The translations under genes were made by a program, and so were the position numbers. A model generated the notes under the pieces. It was not told the DNA's origin. It was given only the letters and a program-made list of their open reading frames with translations, and searched no databases. Shown in pieces: positions 51,506-61,881 of a DNA stretch of 64,000 nucleotides. The DNA comes from Mangrovibacter yixingensis. GTDB lineage: Bacteria > Pseudomonadota > Gammaproteobacteria > Enterobacterales > Enterobacteriaceae. Position 1 is the first letter of the stretch. Every line of letters begins with the position of its first letter. The stretch is taken from contig NZ_JAIVKM010000001.1 in the NCBI RefSeq assembly GCF_020523985.1, positions 2,046,001 through 2,110,000 of the forward strand, read 5' to 3'.

Positions 51506-52323
51506 ACTGTTCTCCTGCTGATTAGCGCACTGTATTGCGGGTTAACCGGTAATGACAGCCAGGCCTGTAACTTGCGGGTAAAGGCTTCCGGCCCGTCCAG
51601 TACCAGGGCTTCCGGCACGTTTTCCCGGGGGCGGGTAACCACAATGCAAGGTATGGAGGCCTGAAGGGCCGGAACAATTTTGTCGAGGTAACCGCCCTGA
51701 ATGCCGGACTCTTTAGTAATCACCACATCCGGGGAGCAAAACTGGTAAAACGCCTGGTTAAACGCCGCATCAAACGGCCCTTTCAGGGCAAAAATATTTC
51801 CCGGGCCAAGGCCCAGTTGCTCACACTGGGCAATAACAGAGGCCACCGGTAGCACACGCACCAGCCAGGTTTTGCCCGGTAGCCCTGCCTGCCAGCGGGC
51901 CAGGTCTTTACTGCCTGTGGTTAACAAAACTCGCGGGCCAAGTTCACGTGCTACAGCACAAGCGTCTTCAATACTCTCCACCTTGTGCAATAACGGGTGG
52001 GTAACACAATCTAACTGGCTGGGGCGGCGATAACGGCTGTACGCCACACCGGTTTGCTGGCAGGCCTGCCAGGCATTACGGCTGACTTCCTGAGCATAAG
52101 GATGCGTGGCATCGACCAACCAGTTAACCTGGCGGCTTGCCAGCAATTCAGCCAGTTGCCCGGCATCCAGCCGCCCACAGGCCACCTTACCGTTTCGTAC
52201 CTGAGCAAGCCGGGCCCCTGCCTCTGTGGCAACAGACAAGGTATATGGCACTGCCGCCATTTCCAGTTGGTCACAAATTGGGGTGGCATCGCTTGTACCG
52301 CCCAGTACCAGGACATGGTTCAT
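51502..52323 (-). CDS. cbiJ: Cobalt-precorrin-6A reductase
   Basis: NADH-type reductase of 273 residues, reducing the macrocycle of cobalt-precorrin-6A. Starts NHVLVLGGTSDATPICDQL; also WLVDATHPYAQEVSRNA, YSRYRRPSQ, VLLTTGSKDLARW and VITKESGIQGGYLDKI. Overlaps cbiH by 4 nt. Confidence 0.93.
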   Translation of the reverse strand: MNHVLVLGGTSDATPICDQLEMAAVPYTLSVATEAGARLAQVRNGKVACGRLDAGQLAELLASRQVNWLVDATHPYAQEVSRNAWQACQQTGVAYSRYRRPSQLDCVTHPLLHKVESIEDACAVARELGPRVLLTTGSKDLARWQAGLPGKTWLVRVLPVASVIAQCEQLGLGPGNIFALKGPFDAAFNQAFYQFCSPDVVITKESGIQGGYLDKIVPALQASIPCIVVTRPRENVPEALVLDGPEAFTRKLQAWLSLPVNPQYSALISRRTV

Positions 52324-53045
52324 AGCCGGTAACCACGTGGTGTTATCATCAGCCCGTCTTTCACATAGGTAGTGGCATTTCCCACCACCACCAGGCTTGT
52401 CATATCAACGGGCGTGTAATCCATCTCCTCAAGCGTTGTCAGCCATTTTTCTTCTTTCTTGCGGCCAGCCGCTTTCACCATCCCCACCGGAGTGGAAGGT
52501 TTTTTGACCGTCATCAGCAAGTCAAAGGCACGCGCCAGATGGCCTTCACGCCCGCGGCTGCGCGGGTTATAAAAACAAATCACAAAATCAGCCTGCCCGG
52601 CGGCAATAATCCGTTTTTCAATCACAGGCCAGGGGGTGAGCAAATCGCTCAGGCTGATATGGCAAAAGTCGTGCATCAGGGGGGCACCGAGTAAGGCGGC
52701 TGCGGCAATGCTGGCAGTCATCCCCGGCACCACCCGCACTTCAATACCCGCCTGTTGCTGGCTAACCAGCTCCAGAATCAGGCCCGCCATCCCATAAATA
52801 CCGGCGTCGCCGCTACTGACCAGAGCCACATTTTTGCCTTCTTTGGCAAGGTCAATTGCGGCCTGGCAGCGCTCAATCTCTTTGCACATACCCGTTTTGA
52901 TGACCTGTTTATCGCCAGTAAACGCTTTCACCAGGTGAGTGTAGGTTTTGTAGCCAACAATAATATCTGCCGCCGCCAGCGCTTCAGTGGCTTCGACGGT
53001 CATCATGGCCTGGGAGCCCGGCCCTATTCCGATTACGGTTAACAT
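52320..53045 (-). CDS. cbiH: Cobalt-factor III C17-methyltransferase
   Basis: Methyltransferase of 241 residues that methylates C17 and promotes ring contraction. Motifs: VIGIGPGSQAMMTVEATEAL, IIVGYKTYTHLV, ALVSSGDAGIYGMAGLILEL, VPGMTASIAAAALLGAPLMHDF, ICFYNPRSRGREGHL. Its ATG shares one base with the cbiG stop (TGATG). Confidence 0.94.
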   Translation of the reverse strand: MLTVIGIGPGSQAMMTVEATEALAAADIIVGYKTYTHLVKAFTGDKQVIKTGMCKEIERCQAAIDLAKEGKNVALVSSGDAGIYGMAGLILELVSQQQAGIEVRVVPGMTASIAAAALLGAPLMHDFCHISLSDLLTPWPVIEKRIIAAGQADFVICFYNPRSRGREGHLARAFDLLMTVKKPSTPVGMVKAAGRKKEEKWLTTLEEMDYTPVDMTSLVVVGNATTYVKDGLMITPRGYRL

Positions 53046-54100
53046 CAGTGCACTACTCCTAAAGTCAGGGTAACACCTTGTTCACGCAAGGTTTCCCCCA
53101 GTAAATGACCACCGCTCATCAGCCAGGCTACCGGGCCAGATACACTGCCGACCCCGGCAACCTCGCGCACAAACGCAGAGACAGGGAAATGCGTTGCACT
53201 GGGTTGCAGTTCATTAGCGGTAAAAATTTCAAACGGAACCTGGTAACATTGCGCAAGTGCCTGCAGGCCAGGTTCGTCCTGCTTCAAATCGATACTGCCA
53301 ATGGCGCGTAATGCACGCGAATCAAGGCGGCGGGCCTGCAACTGTCCAGCCACCAGTTTGTGCAACACTGTGAAAGGCGTATTTCGGCGGCAACCGATAC
53401 CGGCGACAATGCGGCGGGGAACCAGTTTAAAGACCGGGCAGTTAAGCTCTGGCAGCGTATCGCGCAGCGTGACACACACCAGTGCATCAAGCTGGGGCAA
53501 TTCAGCGAGTCTGGAAACAGGGATAAAGCCTTCTGTTACCACTTGAGATTGGTGATGGGCAAAATCGTCATCCCACCAGATACCCACTGACTTCCCGCTT
53601 ACCAGCATTTGGTTGATGGTTTTTACCCCTTCGCGCAGGTTTTCCATGCCGGCATCCAACTGGCTTGCCAGTGTGTCCAGTGCTGCCAGGCCATTGACGT
53701 CTGTTGCGGTGGTAATCACCGGGTCGGCCCCTAATACGCCAGCAAGGTAGCAGGCCAGTGCATTCGCCCCACCCATATGCCCAGAAACCAGGCTAATCAC
53801 ATGCTGGCCACGTTCATCAATGACCACGACCGCCGGGTCAGACATTTTGTCTTGCAGAAGTGGCGCTATCATGCGCACTGCAATGCCCGTCGCACCGATA
53901 AAAATCAATGCGGAATGCACATAAAAGGCATCTTTTACGGTTTGAGCAAAACTGGTTACAAACGGGCGAAATCCTTTTCTCAGTAACCGTTCACTGGTAA
54001 AGCAGGTTACTGGTAATGCAACCCGCAGGCGTTCTGCCAGTGCAACGCCACCTGGCGTAAGGCAGAATAGCGCCAGCGATTCAGGCTTGACGGTATTCAT
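53045..54100 (-). CDS. cbiG: Cobalt-precorrin-5A hydrolase
   Basis: CbiG, 351 residues from the ATG at 54100 ([19 protein letters not shown]), identical in pattern to the Salmonella start and lying 20 nt inside the end of cbiF; the frame to 54157 is rejected. It opens the delta-lactone and releases acetaldehyde. Motifs: [67 protein letters not shown] and [13 protein letters not shown]. Confidence 0.94.
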   Translation of the reverse strand: MNTVKPESLALFCLTPGGVALAERLRVALPVTCFTSERLLRKGFRPFVTSFAQTVKDAFYVHSALIFIGATGIAVRMIAPLLQDKMSDPAVVVIDERGQHVISLVSGHMGGANALACYLAGVLGADPVITTATDVNGLAALDTLASQLDAGMENLREGVKTINQMLVSGKSVGIWWDDDFAHHQSQVVTEGFIPVSRLAELPQLDALVCVTLRDTLPELNCPVFKLVPRRIVAGIGCRRNTPFTVLHKLVAGQLQARRLDSRALRAIGSIDLKQDEPGLQALAQCYQVPFEIFTANELQPSATHFPVSAFVREVAGVGSVSGPVAWLMSGGHLLGETLREQGVTLTLGVVH

Positions 54101-54848
54101 GGCTAAACCCGGCATCATAAAGTTTGGAGTAGTGGTATTCCTCGCCCAGAAACGCACCCACCAGAATCAGTGCGGTTTTGCGTATTCCGGCGGCCCGGAC
54201 TTTCTCGCTAATATCTGCCAGCGTCCCCCGCACCACCTTGCGTTCTGGCCAGGTGGCCTTATACACCACAGCAACTGGTGTTTCTGGTGGGTATCCGCCC
54301 TCCGTAAGGCGCTCAGCCACCCGGTTAATTCGCTGCACGGACAAGAAAATCGCCATGGATGTTTGGTGGGCGGCAAAGCTCTCCAGTTGCTCTTTTTCCG
54401 GCACCGGTGTTCGCCCTTCCAGGCGAGTGATTATCAGGCTCTGGGAGACTTCCGGTACGGTGTATTCCACACCAAGGTCGGCGGCGGCACCCAAAAAGGC
54501 ACTGACGCCCGGAACTACCTGCCAGGTGATTCCCCGCGCTGTGAGCATTTCACCCTGCTCACGTACAGAGCCATAGAGTGATAAATCCCCTGTTTGCAGG
54601 CGCACCACACACTTACCGTTGCGCACGCCGTCTTCCATCAGACCAATAATGGCTTCCAGCGCCAGGCTCGCGCTGTCGTGGCATTGTGCCTGTGGGCACC
54701 ACTCAAGTAGCTCAGTATTAATTAATGACCCGGCATAAATGACAATATCGGCCTGCTGTAACAGCCGGTAGCCTTTCAGCGTAATCAGTTCTTTGTCACC
54801 AGGACCTGCGCCAACAAACCAGACGCCCGGAGATACCAGTTCAGTCAT
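54081..54848 (-). CDS. cbiF: Cobalt-precorrin-4 C11-methyltransferase
   Basis: SAM methyltransferase of 255 residues acting at C11. Motifs: [74 protein letters not shown] and [20 protein letters not shown]. Overlaps cbiT by 8 nt. Confidence 0.95.
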   Translation of the reverse strand: MTELVSPGVWFVGAGPGDKELITLKGYRLLQQADIVIYAGSLINTELLEWCPQAQCHDSASLALEAIIGLMEDGVRNGKCVVRLQTGDLSLYGSVREQGEMLTARGITWQVVPGVSAFLGAAADLGVEYTVPEVSQSLIITRLEGRTPVPEKEQLESFAAHQTSMAIFLSVQRINRVAERLTEGGYPPETPVAVVYKATWPERKVVRGTLADISEKVRAAGIRKTALILVGAFLGEEYHYSKLYDAGFSHEYRQA

Positions 54849-55410
54849 GGTTGCCCTCCTTCAGGCAGGAAATCACAAAAGTTGGATTGTTCGGTTTGAA
54901 ATAGTGCCCGTCACCCAGAGCAACCATGGATGAAGCCTGGAGCTGAACACACTCCAGCGCACTGACAGGCAGACCGCCCAGTGCTGTGAGCGCCTGCATC
55001 AAGTTTTCATGCAGAATAAAAGTCATCACCAGGCGGCCACCGGGCAGTAAATGTTCCAGTGCCCAGCGCAGTAATGGCGTCAACTGCCCACCACTGCCGC
55101 CAATAAAAATGGCATCGACCTGTAAATCGCAACTCACTGGGGCTTGTGCCGCAATCACCTGAACATTTTCACAGGCGAAATGGCTGCGGTTGGTGTGTAA
55201 CAGCGCCAGTGCCGCTGCATCCCGCTCAATGGCAATAACCTGTAACTCAGGCCAGGTCATCGCGGCTTCCAGTGACACGCTGCCGGTTCCCGCCCCCACA
55301 TCAATAAATGTTTCGGCGCTGTGTAATTGCAGGCGGGAGAGAACCAAAGCCCGAACAGGCTCTTTGGTCATGGGGACACGTTCGCCGCGCAGAAAATGGG
55401 CATCATTCAT
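54841..55410 (-). CDS. cbiT: Cobalt-precorrin-6B C15-methyltransferase (decarboxylating)
   Basis: Class I SAM methyltransferase of 189 residues; methylates C15 and decarboxylates the C12 side chain. Starts [21 protein letters not shown], with SAM motif [44 protein letters not shown] and [13 protein letters not shown]. Overlaps cbiE by 8 nt. Confidence 0.95.
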   Translation of the reverse strand: MNDAHFLRGERVPMTKEPVRALVLSRLQLHSAETFIDVGAGTGSVSLEAAMTWPELQVIAIERDAAALALLHTNRSHFACENVQVIAAQAPVSCDLQVDAIFIGGSGGQLTPLLRWALEHLLPGGRLVMTFILHENLMQALTALGGLPVSALECVQLQASSMVALGDGHYFKPNNPTFVISCLKEGNHD

Positions 55411-56005
55411 TGAGGATCACCACTACATTCATATCAAAGTCACCGGTCACCACGGATGCGGGCAACCGCCGGATACGCTCATTCTCCAGCGAGAGGTTCT
55501 CACCAATAATCATGATGCGGTGGCCTGCACCCCAGGCCACCAGGTGCCGGGCAATTTGCTCTGGCCCGTTGTTGCGGTCTGTCACCATGGCCACTTTGTT
55601 GTGGCGTAATAGGCTTTCGTAATCCACTTCCCGGCCGTGACTGCTGGTTAGCCAGATGTCATTCATGTCCACCCCCGCTTTGGCACACAGGTATTGCATG
55701 GCGCTAATACCGGGGATCACATCTATATTTTCCCGCCCAAAGTGAGAACACAGGCGCTTACCAATGCCAAATAACATCGGGTCGCCAGACGCCAGTAGCA
55801 CAATATCTTTATGCTGCACGCCTTCCAGCCACTTCACTAAAGCGGCAATATCTGCCGTCAACAGATGCGTTTCGCCTTCAAATGCTTCAAACAATTCGAG
55901 ATGCCGTTTACCACCGACCAGCGTATCGGCACAGGCAATTGCCTGGCGTGCCTGCTGTGTCAGCAACGCAAGGTTACCCGGCCCAATGCCCACGACCGTA
56001 ATCAT
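55403..56005 (-). CDS. cbiE: Cobalt-precorrin-7 C5-methyltransferase
   Basis: Methyltransferase of 200 residues; CobL is a fusion of this protein and CbiT in aerobes. Motifs: [50 protein letters not shown] and [18 protein letters not shown] overlap with cbiD. Confidence 0.95.
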   Translation of the reverse strand: MITVVGIGPGNLALLTQQARQAIACADTLVGGKRHLELFEAFEGETHLLTADIAALVKWLEGVQHKDIVLLASGDPMLFGIGKRLCSHFGRENIDVIPGISAMQYLCAKAGVDMNDIWLTSSHGREVDYESLLRHNKVAMVTDRNNGPEQIARHLVAWGAGHRIMIIGENLSLENERIRRLPASVVTGDFDMNVVVILNE

Positions 56006-57138
56006 TGGAATGCCTCCTGAATCACTGCCAATGGGCGGCTGCTGCCTAGCAGTTGTTGTTCAAATGAGAAAAGAATGGCGTCGCACTGCGGTGGGGATTG
56101 TGTGAAACGCAACATCTCCTGGACCCGTGCACAGATGCGCTGTGCCAGTTCAGGGTAAATCCGCGCATAACCCGCGCTGTCAATCAAGGGAAGCGCGGCT
56201 TCTGTGGTGTCGCACTCACTCACTGCGCGCAACAATGCTAAAGGCGCGCCCATCAGCGCCAGGTGGGCGACCAGTACCTCCATCCGGGCATCAGCGATAT
56301 GGCTGTGGGTATGAAAAATCCCGGCCGCGACTTTTATCAGCTTGCCTGGGTGCCCAACCAATAAAATGTGTTTGAACCCCAGCCTCACGGTTTCCTGCAC
56401 CATGTAGCCAACAAAATTGCTCATGGTAACCACCATGCCGGGGTCCAGATGCAGGCTGTCACGTACAAAACGTTCACCATGGTTACCGGGCACCAAAATG
56501 ACATTCTCCCGGCCTTCCGCACGTTTCTGCTCCAGTTCAATTACCAGCGCCCGTTTCCAGCTCTCTTCAGACATCGGCGTTACTATGCCCGTAGTGCCAA
56601 TAATGGAAATACCGCCCTGAATACCAAGCCGTGCATTCATGGTTTTCTTTGCACGGGCTTCCCCTTCCGGGGCAAAAATTTCCACATAGGCCCCACGTTG
56701 CGGCCCAATCACTTCACGCACAGCGGCTTCTATGGTTTGGCGTGGCGTTCGGTTAATGGCGGGCTCACCCGGTGCCAGGCCAATTCCTGGTCGGGTGACT
56801 ACGCCAATGCCTTCACCACCTTTCAGCGTGATAGCTCCCGAGTTATTCAGGCGAACCCTGGCAAAAATCAGCATGCCGTGGGTGGCATCAACATCATCGC
56901 CACCGTCTTTGCGAATGGCGGCTGTTGCCTGCTGGCCTTCAATAACTGGTAACTCCACATTCAAATGCAGGGTGATACCGGACGGCGTGGTAATAGAAAC
57001 CTGGTGAATAACCTGCTGGCGCAGCACCATTAATGCAGCAACCCGTGCGGCGGCGGTCGCACAGGAGCCAGTGGTATAGCCTTTACGCAAGGCTTTCCCG
57101 TTGTGCCAGACGGTATCGGCCAGGCTGAAGTCAGTCAT
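56002..57138 (-). CDS. cbiD: Cobalt-precorrin-5B C1-methyltransferase
   Basis: CbiD, 378 residues from the ATG at 57138 ([20 protein letters not shown]), which overlaps the cbiC stop by 8 nt; the frame to 57168 is rejected by comparison with the Salmonella protein. Strong motifs: [88 protein letters not shown] and [11 protein letters not shown]. Confidence 0.95.
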   Translation of the reverse strand: MTDFSLADTVWHNGKALRKGYTTGSCATAAARVAALMVLRQQVIHQVSITTPSGITLHLNVELPVIEGQQATAAIRKDGGDDVDATHGMLIFARVRLNNSGAITLKGGEGIGVVTRPGIGLAPGEPAINRTPRQTIEAAVREVIGPQRGAYVEIFAPEGEARAKKTMNARLGIQGGISIIGTTGIVTPMSEESWKRALVIELEQKRAEGRENVILVPGNHGERFVRDSLHLDPGMVVTMSNFVGYMVQETVRLGFKHILLVGHPGKLIKVAAGIFHTHSHIADARMEVLVAHLALMGAPLALLRAVSECDTTEAALPLIDSAGYARIYPELAQRICARVQEMLRFTQSPPQCDAILFSFEQQLLGSSRPLAVIQEAFQ

Positions 57139-57766
57139 CTCTGGCCTCCATGGTGTACAGCACAGCATTGATGATGGCCGCTGCTACATTGCTCCCGCCT
57201 TTACGCCCACGGGCGGCAATGCCGGGCAAGCCGCTGTCTATCAAAGCCTGTTTGGATTCAGCCGCACCGACAAACCCCACCGGTACACCAATGACGGCGG
57301 CAGGTTGTTCACCACTTTCCAGCAGGCGAAATAGCGCAGTAGGCGCATTGCCAAAAACAAAGATTTTCTCGCCCGGCATGGCCAGAGCCACATCAACTGC
57401 CGCCATTGAACGGGTAATACCTTTTTCTTTCGCCACTGCCGCCACTTGCGGGTTGCTGATAAAACAGTGGCTGGCAACATGGTGGTGAGCAAGGCGGGTT
57501 TTGTTGATACCAGAGAGCGCCATCGTGGTGTCGGTAAACAGCGTACAACCACGGCGTAGCGCGGCATCCAGTACGGTAATGATGTGGGGAGAAAACCATA
57601 AGGTTTCCAGCCAGTCGAAATCTGCCGTGGTATGAATAACCCGCTTGATAACGGCTTCCTGACGTGGGTCACTGCACTGCCAGCCGGGGTGTTCAGCGGC
57701 AATTATTTCGCTGATTATCTCGAAGCTGCGGCTTTCAATGAGCAAAGGTTGTTGAAGGTAATCCAT
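57131..57766 (-). CDS. cbiC: Cobalt-precorrin-8 methylmutase
   Basis: Methylmutase of 211 residues that moves the C11 methyl to C12 to give cobyrinate. Motifs: [29 protein letters not shown] with the catalytic His, [48 protein letters not shown] and [23 protein letters not shown] precedes the ATG; 31 nt after cbiB, the largest gap in the first half of the operon. Confidence 0.95.
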   Translation of the reverse strand: MDYLQQPLLIESRSFEIISEIIAAEHPGWQCSDPRQEAVIKRVIHTTADFDWLETLWFSPHIITVLDAALRRGCTLFTDTTMALSGINKTRLAHHHVASHCFISNPQVAAVAKEKGITRSMAAVDVALAMPGEKIFVFGNAPTALFRLLESGEQPAAVIGVPVGFVGAAESKQALIDSGLPGIAARGRKGGSNVAAAIINAVLYTMEARDD

Positions 57767-57797
57767 CAGTTTCTCCTGCCATCACACTCTGCTGCCA

Positions 57798-58772
57798 TCA
57801 CACCATGAGCGTGAAAGCGATACGGATAAAGGCAAACAGCACCAGTGCCAGCCCAGAAGCCAGCATCAGTATGCGTACGGACGCCGGGATGTCATCCGGG
57901 GTGATATCGCGCAGGTTTTCACCAATCCAGGGTTTTTCTACCCGTTCGCCAAAATAGTTATTTGGCCCGCCAAGACGCACGCCCAGGGCCCCGGCCACAG
58001 CCCCTTCGGACCATGCGCAATTCGGGCTGCTGTGCTGTTTTCTGTCGCGCCAACCAATAGACAGCGCTTTCCCGCCATCAAAACGGCTTAACCAGGCCGC
58101 AGCACTCAGCAGTAACCAGCCAATGCGGGCGGGCAGATAGTTCGCCAAATCATCCATACGCGCAGAGACCAGGCCGATATCCTTGTAGCGCGCATTTTTG
58201 TAACCCACCATCGAATCCAGGGTATTAATGGCCTTGTACGCCATCGCCAATGGCGCGCCGCCCAGCATCAGGAAAAATAAGGGGGCAATAACGCCATCGA
58301 CACTGTTTTCTGCCACTGTTTCGACCACTGCACGGGTAATTTGTGGTGGCTGAAGTTGCGAGGTATCTCGCCCAACAATCCAGCTGAGTTTTTCCCGGCT
58401 TAGGGGCAAATCCCCTTTACGCAATGCCTGTTCAACTTCCCCGGCACTTTGAGCAAGGCATCGCCCGGCAAGCAAGGTGAAAATCATCCAGGTATTAACC
58501 AACCAACCCAGCAGTGGGTGAATGTGTTCTGCCAGTGCCAAAACGGCCCAACTCACACCGCCTGTAACAACCACTACCACCAACCACATCACCCCGCCGC
58601 CAAAACGTAATGACTTTGGCGAATGGCAGACACGGCGAACACCACGTTGCAGCACGTTTATCAGGTTGCCCATCCAGCGCACCGGGTGAGGCCAGTGGTG
58701 AGGGTCACCCAGCCAGTAATCCAGTAATGCAGCAACACACCAGGCAGAGATCCACGAGATCAAGGGCATCAT
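57798..58772 (-). CDS. cbiB: Adenosylcobinamide-phosphate synthase
   Basis: Membrane enzyme of 324 residues attaching aminopropanol (phosphate) to adenosylcobyrate. Motifs: LDYWLGDPHHWPHPVRWMG, IVGRDTSQLQPPQITRAVVE, ETVAENSVDGVIAPLFF, INTLDSMVGYKNARYKDIG, CAWSEGAVAGALGVRLGGPN. Start 58772 or 58769; the former overlaps the cbiA stop (ATGA) and has AAGGAG upstream. Confidence 0.94.
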   Translation of the reverse strand: MMPLISWISAWCVAALLDYWLGDPHHWPHPVRWMGNLINVLQRGVRRVCHSPKSLRFGGGVMWLVVVVVTGGVSWAVLALAEHIHPLLGWLVNTWMIFTLLAGRCLAQSAGEVEQALRKGDLPLSREKLSWIVGRDTSQLQPPQITRAVVETVAENSVDGVIAPLFFLMLGGAPLAMAYKAINTLDSMVGYKNARYKDIGLVSARMDDLANYLPARIGWLLLSAAAWLSRFDGGKALSIGWRDRKQHSSPNCAWSEGAVAGALGVRLGGPNNYFGERVEKPWIGENLRDITPDDIPASVRILMLASGLALVLFAFIRIAFTLMV

Positions 58773-60151
58773 TGCAGGCTCCTTGCGGTTCTGAACCAGC
58801 GGTTAAGCATGGCCGGGCGCTGGGCAAAATGGAGGTGAAGATAACTGGCAAAGGTATTGCCTTGCTGCCAACCACCTTGCCACTGGCGCACAAGCTGGCC
58901 ATCGCGCACTTTACGGCACTGTTGCCGGGCTGGCAGCGAGGTAGTGAACTCTGAATAGTGGAATTCGTGGCCACGAAGTGTTTCGCCCGCGGCGGCAAGC
59001 AGGGTGTCGTGGTTCGCCGTTGCTTCACAATACCCAAACCTTTTCAGCCGGTTACCCATTGTGCTGTGCCCTGCCAGCACGCCGCACATTGTGTGCGTTT
59101 GCCCGCTGGCATCCGCCAATGAGCCGCCAAGGTACATTAACCCGCCACACTCGGCGTACACAGGCACACCCCGGCCTGCCAGTTGCTTAACGGCGGAGCG
59201 CATAGCGTGATTCGCCGCCAACTGGCTGGCAAACATTTCCGGGTAGCCGCCCCCCAGCCAAAGCATGTCGCAGGCTGGCACCTGTGAATCTTCCAACGGG
59301 CTAAATGGCACAAGCCGCACACCAGACTGTTCGATAATGTCCAGGTTATCCTGGTAGTAAAAGTGAAAGGCATCATCCTGCGCCACGGCCATGGTCAGCC
59401 CATCAGCCAGTGCCGGATCAGGGAGTAACAAAGGGGGCACAGGAAGGGATGGCAACGCCTGACAACGACTAAGCAATAGGGGAAGGTTAATTGTCTGTTC
59501 CAGCACGGCGGCCAGTTTCTGCCAGGGTTCCAGGTTAACGCTTTTGCCAGTGGCCCCCACTAACCCGAGATGGCGGGATGGCAGGTGGAGTTCGGGTTGC
59601 TCAGGGACATAGCCCAGCACCGGAACCCGGCAGTAACGGCCAAGAGCTGCAGAGAGTTGCTGGAAATGGTTGGGGGTATTCACCCGGTTGATGATGACCC
59701 CGGCAATATTCACTCCCGGAGCAAAATCGCAAAAACCGTTGAGCGTTGCCGCCAGAGAAGTGGAGACACCTTTGCCATCCATCAGGAGGATAACCGGAAG
59801 GTTCAGTAAACGCGCAATACCTGCAGTAGAGGCACAAAAAGGGTCAATCCCCAGGCCGTCAAACAGGCCCATCACGCCTTCAACAACCCCCAGAGCACTG
59901 GTTTCCATGGCCCGGCTGAATAGTGCCCGAACAGTATCATCCTGCAGCATCCAGTTATCCAGATTACGGGATTTACGGCCTGAAATGGCCGTATGCCAGG
60001 TGGTATCAAGATAATCAGGGCCAACTTTGAACGGCTGGGGAGCAAGGCCTTTTTGCCGCAAAAGGGCGAGTAAACCAAGCGTTATTGTGGTTTTACCACA
60101 ACCGCTAGCGGTGCCTGCCAGAATAAATGCCTGTTTTGCGCCTGTCGCCAT
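58769..60151 (-). CDS. cbiA: Cobyrinic acid a,c-diamide synthase
   Basis: CbiA, 460 residues; amidates cobyrinate a and c carboxylates with glutamine and ATP. The ATG at 60151 follows AAGGAA; a GTG two codons earlier is less likely. Motifs: ILAGTASGCGKTTITLGLLAL, PFKVGPDYLDTTWH, VVEGVMGLFDGLG and amidotransferase Cys in VYAECGGLMYLGG near residue 330, with His in LRGHEFHYSEF. First gene of the 20-gene cbi/cob operon and placed directly after the B12 riboswitch. Confidence 0.95.
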   Translation of the reverse strand: MATGAKQAFILAGTASGCGKTTITLGLLALLRQKGLAPQPFKVGPDYLDTTWHTAISGRKSRNLDNWMLQDDTVRALFSRAMETSALGVVEGVMGLFDGLGIDPFCASTAGIARLLNLPVILLMDGKGVSTSLAATLNGFCDFAPGVNIAGVIINRVNTPNHFQQLSAALGRYCRVPVLGYVPEQPELHLPSRHLGLVGATGKSVNLEPWQKLAAVLEQTINLPLLLSRCQALPSLPVPPLLLPDPALADGLTMAVAQDDAFHFYYQDNLDIIEQSGVRLVPFSPLEDSQVPACDMLWLGGGYPEMFASQLAANHAMRSAVKQLAGRGVPVYAECGGLMYLGGSLADASGQTHTMCGVLAGHSTMGNRLKRFGYCEATANHDTLLAAAGETLRGHEFHYSEFTTSLPARQQCRKVRDGQLVRQWQGGWQQGNTFASYLHLHFAQRPAMLNRWFRTARSLQ

Positions 60152-60192
60152 TTTCACTTCCTTTTAGCGGAAAATGGGCGCAACAAGCCAGG

Positions 60193-60215
60193 CGTATTGC
60201 CCATGAGGCAATACG
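60193..60215 (-). promoter_or_regulatory. Hairpin between riboswitch and cbiA (expression platform candidate)
   Basis: Perfect 9-bp stem CGTATTGCC / GGCAATACG with a 5-nt loop, about 40 nt before the cbiA ATG on the transcribed strand. No T run follows, so control would be translational or Rho-dependent rather than intrinsic termination. Confidence 0.45.
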
Positions 60216-60252
60216 GGGCTGAAGACGCCCTTCCCTCCGAAGGTGTCATTTG

Positions 60253-60405
60253 CATCATCAGGCCGGTCTTCTGGCTTAGCGTCTTTCTTACCCGCCCTTC
60301 CCGATCGCTTGATCAGTGGTATTGCGGGGTCGTCAGCATCACAGCAGCGGGGGCTGCGAGGGATTTACACCCTCTTCCCTACCTGTCAGGTAAAACCTGA
60401 TGATG
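60253..60405 (-). ncRNA. Cobalamin (B12) riboswitch upstream of cbiA
   Basis: On the minus strand the leader has the B12 box AAGCCAGAAGACCGGCC (60261-60277), the GAGGGTGTAAATCCCTCGC element and the GCAGCCCCCGCTGCTGTGA core. The ends pair in a perfect 10-bp P1 stem (60253-60262 with 60396-60405). Adenosylcobalamin binding would shut down expression of the whole cbi/cob operon. Confidence 0.93.
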
Positions 60406-60978
60406 TCGGTTAAACTTTTTCGTGCTGCACTACTTTTACGTACTGCGTTTTACGTACTGCGTTTTAGGTACTGCGCTTCTTTCGTTTACGCACTGCACTA
60501 GTTTTATGTACGCCGTTATGGCTTTTATGTACTTCGTTATGGCGCACAAACTCAGAGCCATAACGCAATAACACTTCATTCAGGTAAATATCTGCCGGAA
60601 AAAGTGCTTTTTTACTGTCACTGACTATACGCCACTGAAAAAATAAAAACTGGTGCAGTTTACGGCCGTAATAACAAACAATTGTTGAGCTATAACAAAT
60701 TATTGTCAGTTCCATCAGACATATCTTAACTACAATAAGCACTTAACCAGAAAAGCTCGCCCATGCAGACAACAAATTATTGCAACCGTTAAACGTTGTT
60801 GGCTCACAGAATTTATACCTGGCTGGTGAAATAAACCCTGCGTGAATCATTCAGATATTCGCCAACCATTTATGGATAAAAAACAGGCAAAACACCAGGA
60901 AACCCACATAAAACTATTGTGGAAAATATTGGCACCACACATTTACTGAATGCGGGTTAACCAGTTACTGAATACCGG
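60406..60978. promoter_or_regulatory. cbi promoter region with degenerate 14-bp repeats
   Basis: 573 nt between the riboswitch and the end of pocR. It must hold the cbi promoter, which in Salmonella is activated by PocR. It contains three tandem 14-bp units (60434-60475) and several degenerate ones to about 60541. A 92-codon minus-strand frame (60464-60742, GTG start, Lys/Arg-rich repeat-encoded tail) crosses it but has no clear ribosome site and is not called a gene. The remainder, 60743-60978, shows nothing recognisable. Confidence 0.5.
60434..60475. repeat. Three tandem 14-bp repeats upstream of cbi riboswitch
   Basis: TTTTACGTACTGCG occurs twice without gap, then once with a C-to-G change (TTTTAGGTACTGCG). 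Looser copies follow on both sides (TTTTATGTACGCCG at 60502, TTTTATGTACTTCG at 60523, TTTACGCACTGCA at 60485). On the transcribed strand the unit reads CGCAGTACGTAAAA. Confidence 0.8.
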
Positions 60979-61881
60979 TTAATCTGCCTCTTCTATTGCA
61001 AGTGAACGAAACATTTGTGGTGTTACCTGGTAAGTCTGGCGGAATACTTTGCAAAAATAACTGGTTTGAGAAAAACCGACATTTCTGGCGATACTGGCAA
61101 TACTCCAGTCACTGTGGCGCAGCATTTCTTTGGCATGTTCCATACGCTGGCGGTTAACCCAGGCGTTAAAACCAATTCCCTGATACTTCTTGAACAGTTT
61201 GCTGAAATAATAAGGACTAAGGTATACATGTGCCGCCACATCTTCCAGGCGCAGTTCCTGTGATAAATTTGCTTCAATGTAGCGCAATGCTTTTTTCATT
61301 TTGCTTTCATGGGGGTTTTGCGCCCTGCTTCTGCTTGCTGAAGGCTGCACATCTTCGTTATCGGTAATCACCAACAAACTCAGTTGTTTTTTCAGGCAGT
61401 TTTCTACAATCAGGCGCAGTAATTCAGCGGATGCCGTTAACCGGGCATAATCCATTTCAGGTACTTTTTTGTATTCATTCACCAGTACTGGGTCTGTGCG
61501 CCAGTGGTCATCCACCGGGTGCAGGATATCAACCATTTCAATATCATCCGGAACGCGCACTTGCCCGCACAGAACAAAGCCTACCAGGTGACCAGCAATA
61601 ACCAAAGGTATGGAAAAATCCGTCAGCCCGGCATGGCAACGATAAATACAGGGGTTACTGGTTTTAGATGCCTCGAGGCCGCCGCAGCGGTCACTCATAC
61701 GGCAGCGGCTGTGCCGTTCAGGGTCCTGGCGCATTAACTGGCAAAATGGCGTGAAGTTGAAAAGTTCAGAGATCTCTTCACCATGGATATTAACCACCAC
61801 TACCGCTAAATTTGTTGCCTGTGCAAAATCCTGGGCAATTTTATTGATGAGCTCTGAGCTAAGCACACTGGCAGAAATCAT
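60979..61881 (-). CDS. pocR: PocR, AraC-family activator of cob and pdu
   Basis: Regulator of 300 residues from the ATG at 61881 (MISASVLSSELINKIAQDFAQ), matching Salmonella PocR; GAGGG lies upstream. N-terminal PocR sensory domain with Cys/His cluster (CQLMRQDPERHSRCRMSDRC, GLEASKTSNPCIYRCHAGL) and DFSIPLVIAGHLVGFVLCGQVRV. C-terminal AraC double helix-turn-helix (LEDVAAHVYLSPYYFSKLFK, WSIASIARNVGFSQTSYFCK). It responds to 1,2-propanediol and activates the cob and pdu operons. The sequence CNHGE-like contact NIHGEEISELFNFTPFC is conserved. Confidence 0.95.
   Translation of the reverse strand: MISASVLSSELINKIAQDFAQATNLAVVVVNIHGEEISELFNFTPFCQLMRQDPERHSRCRMSDRCGGLEASKTSNPCIYRCHAGLTDFSIPLVIAGHLVGFVLCGQVRVPDDIEMVDILHPVDDHWRTDPVLVNEYKKVPEMDYARLTASAELLRLIVENCLKKQLSLLVITDNEDVQPSASRSRAQNPHESKMKKALRYIEANLSQELRLEDVAAHVYLSPYYFSKLFKKYQGIGFNAWVNRQRMEHAKEMLRHSDWSIASIARNVGFSQTSYFCKVFRQTYQVTPQMFRSLAIEEAD

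Noticed and set aside
60434-60475. Possible CRISPR repeat start
   Set aside because: Units are 14 bp, directly adjacent and without unique spacers.
60464-60742. 92-codon minus-strand frame upstream of the cbi riboswitch
   Set aside because: GTG start without Shine-Dalgarno; its Lys/Arg/His-rich C-terminus is produced by the DNA repeats, and it ends just upstream of the riboswitch.
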